NCBI GenBank assembly: GCA_964019155.1
Contig: OZ025239.1
Span: 106,887,082-106,951,081, forward strand
Origin: Osedax fenrisi
Lineage: Eukaryota; Annelida; Polychaeta; Sabellida; Siboglinidae
DNA length: 64,000 nucleotides
Direction: 5' to 3'
The notes beneath the pieces are model-generated. The model saw only the letters and a program-made list of their open reading frames with translations, did no database searches and had not been told where the DNA came from. The first letter of the stretch is position 1; each line of letters opens with the position of its first letter. A program made the position numbers and the translations under genes. Of this stretch, positions 1 to 29,039 are shown piece after piece.

Positions 1-224
1 TGTTGTGTTGTATATATCTCTAAGATATCTCTAAGATAAGATCATAAGAACTGGTCGCATTTAGCTGAGATCATCGTGGTTTATTACGATAAACCAACAA
101 ACGAGAGTGTTATTATATAATGTTACATTATACATTATTAATGTATAATTAATATGACCGTATAATATAATAAATGCTACGATAATGAACGCATGAGCTA
201 TCATAATACATACTGGTTACTTAC
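1..224 (-). other. GAK intron 12 (partial)
   Basis: AT-rich intron sequence running off the left edge. No exon or repeat element is visible in it. Confidence 0.8.
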
Positions 225-16484
<16,260 letters not shown>

Positions 16485-16661
16485 TTTATTTTATTTCATA
16501 ATATTGATCGATTTATTTACAATAAGGAAATAGGGGTTTAAATATTGACAACCTGTCATTTTAAACCCGAAATATAAATCAAAGATTATAGTCTAATAAA
16601 CTATTTTATGGAATAATAAAATATTAGATCGATTGCTATATGTTAATACTAAAATATAACA
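16485..16661 (-). promoter_or_regulatory. GAK 5' leader / upstream flank
   Basis: Sequence just upstream of the GAK start codon, bounded by repeat R1 at 16662. The core promoter and 5' UTR must lie here or beyond R1, but no distinct TATA or initiator can be told from the AT-rich background. Confidence 0.35.
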
Positions 16662-17575
16662 TGAATCATGTTACATAATATTAGTAATAGGGTATACTTG
16701 TTAATTAAAATGGATTCAAATATAAGGGAATGCATCTGAGAAGGAGTATTATTATAGTACTATTAATTGAAACTGTTATTTAAACGGAAATGATATCTTA
16801 CAATGGTGTTATTTATAATGACATTCCAGTTAAACAAGTTGTTTGGTCAATACTATTTGATTTGTATTATAAGTGTATCAAATCAGTATATTTATATTTA
16901 AAAAAAAATCCATAGAATATCATCTATATATTATTTATAAACTCTGAACATTTTATAAATATTTATCAAACGGTTCAAACTGTGAAACCGTTTAAACATT
17001 GTAAATTGTGTAAACAAAATACCGAGAAAATAGCTTTGTATATTTGTTTACATTTGTGTGTGTAATAGATATATTTATAATATATATATATATATATATA
17101 TTACATAATAAAATATATTATATTTTGCATTGTAATAAATTAAGAACTTATATATAACTAAATAACTATAGTTACTTATGAATGATATAATATATATCAT
17201 TTTAAAAATAATAAATTATATTTTAATATTTTAAAGACAAATAATTTGTTATAAAAAATTAAAACGAATGCTTCCCCTCCTCAAAAACGATATGATCTCC
17301 TTTCCTCGTTACGAATAATATCAATACCTCTAATAACCTCCCATAACAAAGGTTATAGGAGGTTTTGATAATATTCTCTTGAAAAACAGAGATTTAAAGC
17401 AGGAATTCCTGCTTATACCCATGGTAATATTATTGACTTAATAATAACTCACGAAGAATCAACACCATAACGAGAATATTGGTTATAATTGCAATTATAT
17501 TGTTCAAGTATGTATCCGATAACCAATAGTTATTAACATGGTTAAGTATGCATACTTTAATATTTTCCATAAATA
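16662..17575. repeat. Repeat R1 (uninterrupted copy)
   Basis: About 0.9 kb that recurs at 38771-39207 plus 41013-41505, where a LINE splits it, and again from 62709. R1 differs from those copies at many scattered positions and short indels, while the sequence right of 17576 is almost identical to that right of 41505. It contains a hairpin (ACCTCTAATAACCT and AGGTTATAGGAGGT, about 17325-17368) and a palindrome AGCAGGAATTCCTGCT (about 17398) whose left half is missing in the second copy. Its class is unknown. Confidence 0.75.
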
Positions 17576-18552
17576 TCACTAAATCAAAAGTACAAACTAA
17601 AAATATACAATACAAATGATAAAATATTGAAATAAATACATTGAATCAATATTGTTCTTTACATACGGTTACGAACATTTATACATTTCAGTATTATCAA
17701 TAACTTAAATAGTTAATTGAAAATATTAATTGACAAACATTCTCTTTTAAAAATGATAATAATAACAGAACGATAACATAAAAAATAGTAGGTTAGCCTA
17801 CACTACAAAAATCATTTGTTTATTTCTATATCGTAATGTTATCATTAGAAAATAATTATATTTCATACTTTCGATTATATATATCGACTATTTATTTGCT
17901 TAAATAAATTATCAATCAATCAAAAATCGATAGGAAATAATATGAGATTATTAGATAAAACGAACGAATTTACCATAATTAAAAAAAATTAATTTAATTT
18001 GATTGTATTAGTAGTCTGCAATGAATAGTCTTCATGAATATAATATCATAATTATAAACACTAAATATGAGTTTAACTTTAATCGCATAATTGAAGCCAG
18101 ATACGAATACAAGATTGTATTCAAAATATAAAATGAACTAACAGTTGGGAATTAAAAGCATATTTTTCTAAATCTAGATGATCATACTTGTGCTTGTAAA
18201 CTCTCTAAATATATTGAAATCAATGTATCCACGATAATTAACTCTCTACCAGTTAATGTGTTATGTCATGTAGGTACTACTACAACCTACTACTACCTAC
18301 TTTTTCCCTCATCTCTAATTTTCGATTGATTCACATATCCATCTTCTGAAATTATTGTAAAACTGATTAGATCCACAAAAAATATATATATATATATATC
18401 TGTTAACCATCTTTAACTTCTTTCTCCATAAATTAGCATATGTACTTGAACCGCATATACAACTTGTATAATACAAGCATTCATAAGTTAGAGTTTCAAA
18501 GAGTCTATACTAGAGTATATAATTAAATTTCTCCAATTATTAAAAATACACA
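17576..18552. other. Intergenic, AT-rich (also 41505-42480)
   Basis: Between GAK and the ARHGAP19-like gene. No ORF, RNA gene or mobile element recognised. Confidence 0.6.
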
Positions 18553-18985
18553 GGGGAAAGTAGCATAATACGACACTTTAATAATAAATGGTCTTAACAT
18601 TTTATGATTCAATATTTTTATTCAAAAATTACAATATATTGATATTATATGATTAGGTATCTGATTTTCCTATAGATATTATTATGATTTTAAAATTGTA
18701 TTCAATATTTGTATTCAATAGATAACGGGGATGTCGTATTCGGTACCTATGTTCGAATACGGACACTGTCCGTCGGACAGTGTCCATCGGATACATTGTG
18801 TTATAATACGGACACCCTATATACCACTAGATAAACTATATATTATTGATGAACCAATCAGATAAATTACAATTACATTATTTATAATAAATTTTATGAA
18901 TAATTTAATGTAATTTAATTAATAATTAATTTATTAATTTTTATTATTATTTTATTAATTAATAATACAATTTAAGTATATAAAT
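18553..18985. mobile_element. Truncated copy of the GGGGAAAGTA TIR element
   Basis: Starts GGGGAAAGTAGCATAATACG and follows the 863-bp element at 24733 (shared GGTCTTAAC, TACAATATATTGATATTATA, GATAACGGGGATGTC and TATACCACTAGATAAAC blocks) up to about 18985, then diverges. The right terminal repeat is absent. It has extra repeats of the GTGTCCG motif. Confidence 0.75.
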
Positions 18986-19198
18986 TATAAATTCGTTGTG
19001 TTTAAATAAAATCATCATCATCAAAAAAAAATTATAAATTACTTTTTATTTGTGCAGTTATTTATCTATCTTACCTAGTGATATATAATTAATTACATGA
19101 GATTATAAACAAATATTATCCTCTGTGCGATGAAAGTATGTAAGGTCATATATTAATATCGACGTCCTTCCATCTATAAAACAATAGGTATCGTCGCA

Positions 19199-19326
19199 GA
19201 CTAATCTATCACTGTTACTGACCTATATATTACTAGCTACTGACCTATATCTGTTACTAGTTCCTGACCTATATATATTACTACTTACTGACCTATAAAT
19301 GTTACTAATTCATTATCTATCTTGGT
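19199..19326 (+). repeat. Short tandem repeat (TACTGACCTATAT unit)
   Basis: Five imperfect units of 25 to 30 bases with TACTGACCTATATNTGTTACTAGT. Duplicated at 43141 in unit 2. Confidence 0.75.
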
Positions 19327-19821
19327 TACTGACCTATTTAAAGTTTCAGTTCGAAATTTCATAACTATTTCTGAAATATTATGTTTATTATATCGCCTTT
19401 AAAAGTATAATTTATTCGAGACGTTAATTGTATTTATAAAAGTAAATGTATATCTATCTAGCTAGCTGCCATACGCTCATTGCTCAAGGTCAAAACTAGT
19501 CTGCTCCATCTCTGAACAGCTCATGTATGATGTGAACATTCATATGATGCTGCCTAACAGATTTGTGTACGGCTTACATGTAAGTATCACTCACCCTCAG
19601 TCTCCCTACTCACATCTTACATTTCCTCCCTCATTATACCTTACATCTTATATGTCAGTCTCCATTACATCTTTAATCTCATCCATATCTCTCTAAAACA
19701 TATTTCATTCCATCTACTATTATATAATTTATTATATTTTATATTCCAGTTATTATATATATATATAATAAAATTATAATAATAATAATTATATCTACTA
19801 TTATATAATTTATATCCCAGT

Positions 19822-19858
<37 letters not shown>

Positions 19859-20028
19859 CTGTTTTTGCCCGGTGTATGTGCGGATAGTTGATAATTATGA
19901 GCTATTATTAGAAAATTGCATGATCTAGGAGTATTTTAGAAATAAGAAATATATTATTTATTTGATTTAAATTAATTATGTTATAAAAAAACAAATATTG
20001 AGAAATTAATATAATATACATAATAAAT

Positions 20029-21363
20029 GGGAGTTAGCCCTATCGGAGTTAGCCTTATCTGAATTAGCATTATCTGAATTAGCCCTATCTAAGTTAGCCC
20101 TATCTGAATTAGCCATATCGTAGTTAGCCATATCTGAATTAGCCCTATCGTAGTTAGACCTATCGGAGTTAGCCCTATCTGAATTAGCCCTATATGATTA
20201 GCTATATCTGAGTTATCCCTATCTGAATTAGCCCTATCTGAGTTAGCCCTATCTGAATTATCCCTATCGGAGTTAGCCCTATCTGAATTATCCCTATCGT
20301 AGTTAGCCATATCTGAATTAACCTTATCTGAGTTAGCCCTACCTGAATTAGCCCTATCGGAGTTATCTCTATCTGAATTAGCCATAACCGAGTTAGCCCT
20401 ACCTGAATTAGACCTATCTCAATTATCCCTATCAGAGTTAGCCATATCTGAATTAGCCTTATCGTAATTAGCCTACGGAGTTAGTCCTATCTGAATTAGC
20501 CATCTCTGAGTTAGCCATATCTGAATTAGCACTATCGGAGTTAGCTCTATCTGAATTAGCCCTATCGGAGTTAGACCTACCTGAATTAGCCCTATCGGAG
20601 TTAGTCCTATCTGAATTATCCCTATCGGAGTTAGTCCTATCTGAATTAGCCCTATCTGAATTAGCCTTATCGGAGTTAGCCATATCTTAGTTAGCCCTAC
20701 CTGAATTAGAAATATCGGAGTTAGCTCTATCGGAGTTAGCTCTATCGGAGTTATCCCTATGGGAGTTAGCCCTACCTGAAGTAGCCCTATCGGAATTATC
20801 TCTATCTGAATTAGTCATAACCGAGTTAGCCCTACCTGAATTAGCCCTATCTGAATTAGCCCTATCGGAGTTAGCCCTATCTCAATTAGCCTTATCGTAG
20901 TTAGCCCTACGGAGTTAGTCCTATCTGAATTAGCCCTCTCTGAGTTAGCCATATCTGAATTAGCACTATCGGAGTTAGCTCTATCTGAATTAGCCATATC
21001 TGAGTTATCCCTATCTGAATTAGCCCTATCTTAGTTAGCCCTATCTGAATTATCCCTATCGGAGTTAGCTCTATCTGAATTATCCCTATCGTAGTTAGCC
21101 ATATCTGAATTAGCCTTATCTGAGTTAGCCCTATCTGAATTAGCTCTATTGGAGTTAGCCCTATCGTAGTTATCTCTATCTGAATTAGCCATAACCGAGT
21201 TAGCCCTACCTGAATTAGACCTATCTCAATTATCCCTATCTGAATTATCTCTTTCGGATTTAGCCCTATCTGAATTATCCCTATAGGAGTTAGCCATATC
21301 TGAATTAGCCCTATCTGAATTAGCCTTATCTGAATTAGCCCTATCGGAGTTAGCCCTATAGGA
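20029..21363 (+). repeat. 15-bp minisatellite, 1.33 kb
   Basis: About 89 units of TATCTGAATTAGCCC and TATCGGAGTTAGCCC variants, often alternating to give a 30-bp period. Longer blocks recur inside, for example around 20465-20560 and 20895-20990, so higher-order units exist. The length of 15 keeps frames open: the minus strand reads (ANSDR)n and the plus strand (ELALS)n. No initiation context or flanking coding sequence supports a gene. Confidence 0.95.
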
Positions 21364-22319
21364 ATACCTCGTCTCTCAATAAAATAAGTTATATATATTC
21401 GTATAAGTATTGTATAATTATGAAATAAATTAAAATAAATTTAATAAATCGTACGAAATTACCTCGTACGAAATTACTGGTAACCATGAATCTCATTGGA
21501 TGAAATTAATTTTATTAAAAATCTCCACCTATTGATTATTAGAGGCGAATTAATTTAAAATCTTAATTTATAAATCAACTTTAATATATGATAACACGGT
21601 ACAATATAACATATTGATAGTGCATATTAAAGAGGAATAAAATATGAGTATAACTGGTGTCTTCCGATCTTGCATTTATTTTTTAATTTCGTAGAATCGT
21701 CGCTTCGCGAAGATGCCGCATTGTTATATGTTTAGAGAAATATATATATAGATATATATATAATACCGAATACCTATATATAATACAATTATAATAATAA
21801 TAATTATTATTTATTTTAACTTTATTATAATAAGAATTATTGTAATAAGTATTACACTTATTATAGACTTTATTATTTATATGATGAAAACTAAGTGTTC
21901 ATAACTAATATATAATAAAGCTTGTTGGTTTTAAATGCATTTCTATGAGCCTCATAGTATGAGGTAATCAACATGTAATTTATATTGCATGTAATTGAAT
22001 AGAACATTTAAATCAATGTTGTATAGAACAGTTTTATATATATAAACTACGCCACACCTAAATGTATTGTATATATGCCATCAGCGGTGAAGTTAACTAT
22101 TAATTATGTTGCATAGATATATTGTTATATCGTTACTTTACAATCTTTGATATTATATATATATATTTTTTCTAGCCAATCAAATCAAAGCATTTTCATT
22201 ATTATTTTCGCCTAGTTACTGTTTATTATTCATAATTACGATATTTCATTTTTTGTTTACCAGCTGAAATAACAATATGTAAGAACAAAATATTAATATG
22301 TATACACCCTATTATATAA
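21364..22319. other. Intergenic, AT-rich (also 45290-46245)
   Basis: No gene or element recognised. Short inverted repeats such as CGTACGAAATTACCTCGTACG at about 21450 only. Confidence 0.55.
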
Positions 22320-22985
22320 TTTATTATATTTTATATTCTGATTATTATATAAATATATAATATATTATATAATAATTATTATTCTAATAGAATTAAAATT
22401 AATAATAATTATAATTATAATAATGTATTATAATAACTATTATAGTTACTATAATTATTATAGTAATATTATATTAAATATAGGTATATTTAATATTATA
22501 TATTCTATATTCTAATTATTATATAAATATATAATATATTATATAATAATTATTATTCTAATAGAATTAAAATATTATTAAAATAAATAATAATTATAAT
22601 TATAATAATGTATTATAATAACTATTATAGTTACTATAAGTATTATAGTAATATTATATTAAATATAAGTATATTTAATATTATATATTCTATATTCTAA
22701 TTATTATATAAATATATAATATATTATATAATAATTATTATTCTAATAGAATTAAAATATTATTAAAATAAATAATAATTATAATTATAATAATGTATTA
22801 TAATAACTATTATAGTTACTATAATTATTATAGTAATATTATATTAAATATAGGTATATTTAATATTATATATTCTATATTCTAATTATTATATAAATAT
22901 ATAATATATTATATAATAATTATTATTCTAATAGAATTAAAATATTATTAAAATAAATAATAATTATAATTATTTATTATAATAA
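22320..22985. repeat. 185-bp AT-rich tandem repeat (about 3.5 units)
   Basis: The marker ATTCTAATAG falls at 22381, 22555, 22740 and 22925, giving spacings of 174, 185 and 185. Each unit is rich in internal inverted repeats (TTATTATATAAATATATAATA). A diverged partial unit lies at about 23375-23640 beyond the SINE. Duplicated at 46246-46911. Confidence 0.85.
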
Positions 22986-22994
22986 ATATAGGTG

Positions 22995-23033
<39 letters not shown>

Positions 23034-23038
<5 letters not shown>

Positions 23039-23326
23039 ATTGTTATTTTTATTTGGTGGAGTCCTTTCATCCCATCCGGGAACTTAGATGAAGTTTTCAC
23101 TTATAACCATATATGGCTCCAATGTCCCTTCGAAGCCGCTCTCAAGTTAAGGCATCCATGGTTTTAACGAGAGCCGATCATTTATTTATACACAATTATA
23201 TAAGATCACTTCTAAATAATATTTTAAGACCCATTTTATAAAATTAATTAATGGTCCGTACGAGGGTCGAACTCGTGTCCTACTGCTTGTGTGTCTGACG
23301 CCTTAGCCACTGAGCCACACAGGCAG
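23034..23326 (-). mobile_element. tRNA-derived SINE
   Basis: The minus-strand head (23325-23253) has a pol III A box (TGGCTCAGTGG) and B box (GAGTTCGACCC) at tRNA spacing and a paired T-arm (ACGAG/CTCGT). The acceptor stem does not pair and the anticodon loop lacks U33, so it is not a functional tRNA. A roughly 200-base unrelated body follows, then a tail AAATAAAAATAACAATAAC. It is inserted between two TA arrays (about 22997-23034 and 23330-23374). Confidence 0.8.
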
Positions 23327-23327
23327 T

Positions 23328-23377
<50 letters not shown>

Positions 23378-23688
23378 TATTATTATTATATAAATATATA
23401 ATATATTATATTATAATTATTATTCTAATATAATTAATTGTTACAATATTTCATTTTATATTTACCAGCTAAAACAAATATGTAAGAACAAAATATATAT
23501 TTGTATACACCCTATAATATAATTTATTATATTTTGTATTCTAATTATTATATAAATATATAATATATTATACAATAATTATTATTCTAATAGAATTAAA
23601 ATAAATAACAATTATAATTATAATAATTCATTTTAATAAATATAATATATATTTAATAATAATATTATATATGTATATACATATATGA

Positions 23689-23693
<5 letters not shown>

Positions 23694-23733
<40 letters not shown>

Positions 23734-23800
23734 TATAGACCACACAAACAAACACACACACACACACACACTCACACACACACACACACACACACACACA
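23694..23800. repeat. (TA)n and (CA)n arrays before ARHGAP19-like exon A
   Basis: A TA array, a short unique stretch, then (CA)n running to the acceptor CACAG at 23801. The CA array serves as the pyrimidine-poor sequence before the splice site. It is a few units longer in unit 2 (about 47628-47734). Confidence 0.85.
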
Positions 23801-23801
23801 G

Positions 23802-24058
23802 GGACTCTACTTTTAACATAGGAACACTACGAGGTGCCTCCACAAAATTTGCGAACGAGGCCAACCGTATGAGGAGATTAGTACCGACGAAGTTTATTGA
23901 GTTGATACTCATGCATCTGTCGATAATACTCGACCTGAGCGGGGTTCTGTTCGATGAACTGAAAACCTCGCTAACAAATAACGACGTCGGGAAAATCTCC
24001 TCATCCGTATCATCATCCACCAGGGGTAAACACTCCCGTACAAAAAACACCGATAAAG
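23802..24058 (+). CDS. ARHGAP19: ARHGAP19-like exon A (N-terminal region)
   Basis: Acceptor CACACAG, phase 2 in, so an upstream coding exon must exist. Encodes FANEANRMRRLVPTKF, then IELILMHLSIILDLSGVLFD, a helix typical of ARHGAP19 before the GAP domain. It ends in a Ser/Lys-rich linker. Donor GTTAGC at 24059, or GTAAAC at 24026; both leave phase 1. Confidence 0.8.
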
Positions 24059-24421
24059 GTTAGCGTGATTACGTTATCTGTTCCACTTGGTAGACTGTTA
24101 AAAATAATGACTATAACAAATAACTAGTTTTCATTAAATACGAGGTAAAGGTTTTTATATATAAAAAACCTTTAATTCATTTAAGCAAAACTAAAGGGTT
24201 TTGGTAAACCTTTACCTTTTTAGTAAATTACAATTAAAGGTTTTTTGAAAACCTTTAGTTTTGATTAAATAATAACTAAAGGTTTATAACCCTTTACTTT
24301 TTATTAAATGCTAATTAAAGAGTTTCGAACCCTTTAACTACCTCTGGTTATACTAAAGGTTTTATATATTGCAATACAAGTCAAGCCTCTCCACATCAAG
24401 CTTATTTACTATCGAGCATTT

Positions 24422-24458
<37 letters not shown>

Positions 24459-27400
24459 ACTCTATACTATTTACAATATATTATATACTATATACTATAT
24501 ATATTATTACTTACTATAGATTATTAAATAATAACTAAAGGTTTTGAACCCTTTAGTTATACCTATAGTTTTAGAGACAAATTGTTGTTTAATCTATTAG
24601 TTAATATATAATTAAAACCAAATATATTTTTGATATATTAAGTTTTTGTAAATATTTAAATAATATTTTGTAAGTAAAATTAATTAATATATACTTTATA
24701 AATTAAAAATAATTATTTATAATTACAATGTAGGGGAAAGTAACTTATTACGGAAACTTTAACAATAAATGGTCTTAACTTTTTATGACTCATTATTTGT
24801 ATTCAAAAATTACAATATATTAATATTATATGATTATAGATATTATTGTAATTTTAAATTTTTATTTAATCTTTTAATTCCATAGATAACGGGGGTGTCC
24901 GTATTCGGTACCCATGTCCGAATACGGACACTCTGTGTTATAATACGGACAGTGTCCGTCGGACACCCTATATACCACTAGATAAACTATATATTATTGA
25001 TGAATCAATTAGAAAAATTACATTAAATTTATAATTAATTTTATGAAAAATATATTGTAATTTAATTAGTTAATAATATATTTATTTTTATTATTTTTTA
25101 ATTAATAATACAATTTAAGTATCTAAATAATAACAATTTTAGAATTATTTTTATTGGTGGTAAAATCATAATTATTCATACGCTGCACGCTGATTGGTTA
25201 TAGGGTGTCCGTATTAAGACATTTAAAGTGTCCGTATTAGGAACTTATATGACCTCTAGATATATGCTTATAACTTAATGAATATTTGTTACAAAATATA
25301 GACATTACAAATACATATTTTAGAACGCTTTATTTTTTAATAATATAATGTTACATTTTATATCGATACATTTGTATAATCTTGAGAAGGTTTTAAGTTG
25401 ACATTTTTTTTCATAAATTTAAAAACGTAATAAATAAATCAGTTTATTGGATATATTTGAAATATTTTTAATAATTAAAAAATACTTTTTTTTAGACTAT
25501 TTTTATAATTATGAATATTTTATTCATTAACAATTTTGTTGTAGGATTTATGGTTTCTGAGATACCGAGAGTGTCCTTATTCGGTTACTTTCCCCTATAT
25601 ATCATAGTTATTTGAATTATGTATAAATTAATTTGAGATAAATTGTATTCACCTATATCAAAACCATTTAGTTAATTTAATGTAAAAAACGTGTAGTTCA
25701 AATAAGTTAAAACCCTTTAGTTCATATTCTATCAAAAACTTTTAGTTCAAATAAGAATAGAACCCTTTAGTTAATATTGATCAAAACCCGTTAGTTCTTT
25801 ATGTAGTAAAACCCTTCATGTTTCACTCATAACTACTAATATATTATATATTTTGTATAAATATAGTTAATAACACTATTATTGATTTTTATATCACATA
25901 ATATATTAAATCATTATACTATTATACCATCTTTCGGTCGAATTAGTAAATCTATAAGACTAAATTTCGCCGATTGATATGTTCAATATATAATAATGAG
26001 TTTTTTTTATTGATGCTAGAATAAAATAATTACCACCATTGGAAAGATAATTAAAAAGTAATAAGAGTTTCATATTTTCATTTTTTTATTAGAATAAAAA
26101 TAAAAAAGTTATATGTAAAACAATGTCAAATTTATGTATATAAAATTAGCCCATATATATATGTAGTTATTTGTTATTAAAAACAAATATGCAGATCATT
26201 TGTTAATTAATATTGTAAGATGAATTTGTCACACATTATTCGTTTAAATATATTATATTAATATAAATTATAAATATTATATTAAATTAATCAAAATGGT
26301 CAATTTTGTGTTGGTTATTTATTATTTTAATTTTTCAAATAATTGTTATCTTAATAATGTTAAGTATTTTTTATGTAATATGAATAAATAATTTGTATTA
26401 GTTTTATAATTAATTGTTTGGTAAAACATATATAATATTATTAAAAATGTAATAAATAAATTATTTAATAATTAATTTAATTAATTTAAATTAAATAAAT
26501 ATTTTGAACATATTTTAAATACATTTAAATATATTAATAATATTTTCATATAAGATTAATAATTATCTTTTAATATGATATATATATATAATATACGATG
26601 GAGGACTTTGAAGTCAAGGAAGGAGACGAGACAAGCAAATGTCGTTTTTATAGTTTATTAAGTACAGTATCGCTTTTGGTTATAGTCTATCCAGCCTCAT
26701 ATATGTATACGCATCAAGCGTCTATTTTGGATAGAGCCGGGCTATAGCCCCATACGCATTAAGTGTCTCTTATTGATATAGCCTAGCTAGCCCCATACGC
26801 ATTAACTGTCTCTTATGGATATAGCCTAGTCGAGTTATAGATATATGTTATATAACGATGGAGATAATAGTGCCAATGAACATCGACAACAGTGCAAGAC
26901 CCGGAACCAGCAAACACGATGACATATATCGACTTCTAAGAAATCTTTCCCGAAACACGTGTAACATGATTGCCTCTGAAAGTCTTAATTACTTCAGTAT
27001 ACTAAGTATAATTCATGCATAATTGTATAGTTTACGACCCTAAATATATCGTGGGCATAGCGAGACCGATTGTGTTCTAGGCTTTTTATCACTCGAAGTC
27101 GAAACGAACGCGTCTATGAATTATCTAACGTAGTTGTAGAATATAACTTGAATAAAGATATCTGAAACTTGTATGGTCTCGTCTATATTATTTATATAAT
27201 ATAAGTAGTAGGGCATAACATATAAGTATACATAAATATTTGTACACAAGCATATAATCTTTATTTACATATGGATAAACTCGCTCGACACCCGTCTCGC
27301 TTTTTGTAAATATATTGAGTACTATTAAGACCAAACTATTTCATTAACTTTTATGTAAACAATAAATTTATTGTACCCAACAACTTTAATTTGAACAATT

Positions 27401-28999
27401 ATATTAATAAATACCAATATATGTTGCGCTATCTAATTATCTATCGTTAATATATAAATATATATATATATATATTTATATGCAACTTATATATTATATA
27501 TATACACATATGTATATATATATATATATATATATTCTAGAAATTTATTTAAAATTATAAATAAATGCATATATCTACAATGTAAATAATTATTATTATA
27601 TTACTGTAAATAGTTGACAGTCAAATACACATAATTATAAATATATAACATTTATGTGCAATTTTAATATCCTTTTATGAGCGTTTCTTTGATCTTGAAC
27701 GCCATTATTATGGATACACCAAACCAAACAAGTTAAATAATTATTTTAACTAACACCCACAATATTAGGCACCTTAATAATCACGGCCAACTTTAACTAT
27801 GATATATATCGGCGGCCAAGATGAGCATTCAATATTATTATAATGGCGTGATAAAATATAAAGATTCTATTTTAAAAAATATTCTTCTATACATTTGAAT
27901 ATTCTAGTATAATTATTATAACTTTATAGAGTTATCATATTTATAGCGGCATAAATTTAAAAGAGAATGGCGTGCGTCGAATTCACCATTTAAAACCAAT
28001 AGAGGCACTCCTAAAAAGATCGCAAATTGCGTATACATTTTATATAATTATTATATATTAATTATAATAAATATAATTTAATAACTTATTTATTAGCATA
28101 TTTATAATAATAATATAAGAAAATATTATATTAGCATAATATAATTAATTTACTTGTAAAAGGCAATTTATTTAGGTTTATTTTTATGAGAGTTATGACA
28201 ATTAATAACACAACAACAGATAATTTTATTCGAAAAAATATAAAAATAATATAATTATTTGAATATTGTAAATGTGGTTTTCTGTAATGGCGTCAGTGGT
28301 TTTCAAATTGTTACGCTTTTGAGATATCGAATCACAGTCTACCTCACTCTAATGTCTATGATATTAAGGCATATCTATACCACGTGGTATGTCTATATTA
28401 GGTCATTATCTATACCATGTGATATGTCTATATTAGTTCATTATATATACCATGTGATATGTCTATAGTAGGTCATTATATATATACCATGTGATATGTC
28501 TATATCGGGGTATTAACGAGCGTATTGGAGTGCAACACTAGTACTTCTACTAGCACTACTACCTATACAACCATATCTCATACTAGTGGAGCATGGAAAT
28601 TCAACTCTAGACAATGATTCAGCTGTACAGTAAAACGTAGAGTATTATATATATATATATTGGATAGTTTATCTATTGCACTGATGACCCTTACAACCCT
28701 AGACAACCACGTATACAGGTCAACGAGTGCTATGTAGTATATTATCAGTACGGTATAGTATACTATAGTATCAGTACGATATAGTATACTATAAGTAGTG
28801 TAGTAGTAGTGCTGCTAGTAGTGTTAGTAGTAGTATATGTGGCAGCAGTAGTAGCGATGACCTTTAACCTACTATTCACCATACAGAACCGGCAACAAGT
28901 ACGACTAAATTTACAGTCAATTTAACTGTTACGTCTTTAAAAGCAATCTGTCCTCTGATCGTATTCTTAAATGACAGTTTGTATACCTATTTCTTCGTG

Positions 29000-29039
<40 letters not shown>

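Noticed and set aside
19522..19582. Start exon of the ARHGAP19-like gene (ATG followed by CAT-GTAAGT)
   Set aside because: It would leave phase 0 while exon A needs phase 2, and the peptide shows no family similarity.
20089..20997. ORFs of the ANSDR repeat as pentapeptide-repeat proteins
   Set aside because: The repeat lacks the A(D/N)LXX pattern of that family, has interruptions and no gene signals; a minisatellite explains it.
20029..21363. CRISPR-like array
   Set aside because: Continuous 15-bp repeats without unique spacers, in a eukaryotic genome.
23253..23325. Functional tRNA gene on the minus strand
   Set aside because: The acceptor stem does not pair and the anticodon loop lacks U33; a SINE body and tail follow.
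23772..24050. Minus-strand ORF over exon A
   Set aside because: Shadow of the plus-strand exon, extended into the CA repeat.
28259..28468. 69-codon ORF as an exon before the arginine-finger exon
   Set aside because: No acceptor before it, and it runs into a tandem repeat; 28917-28976 fits phase and homology better.
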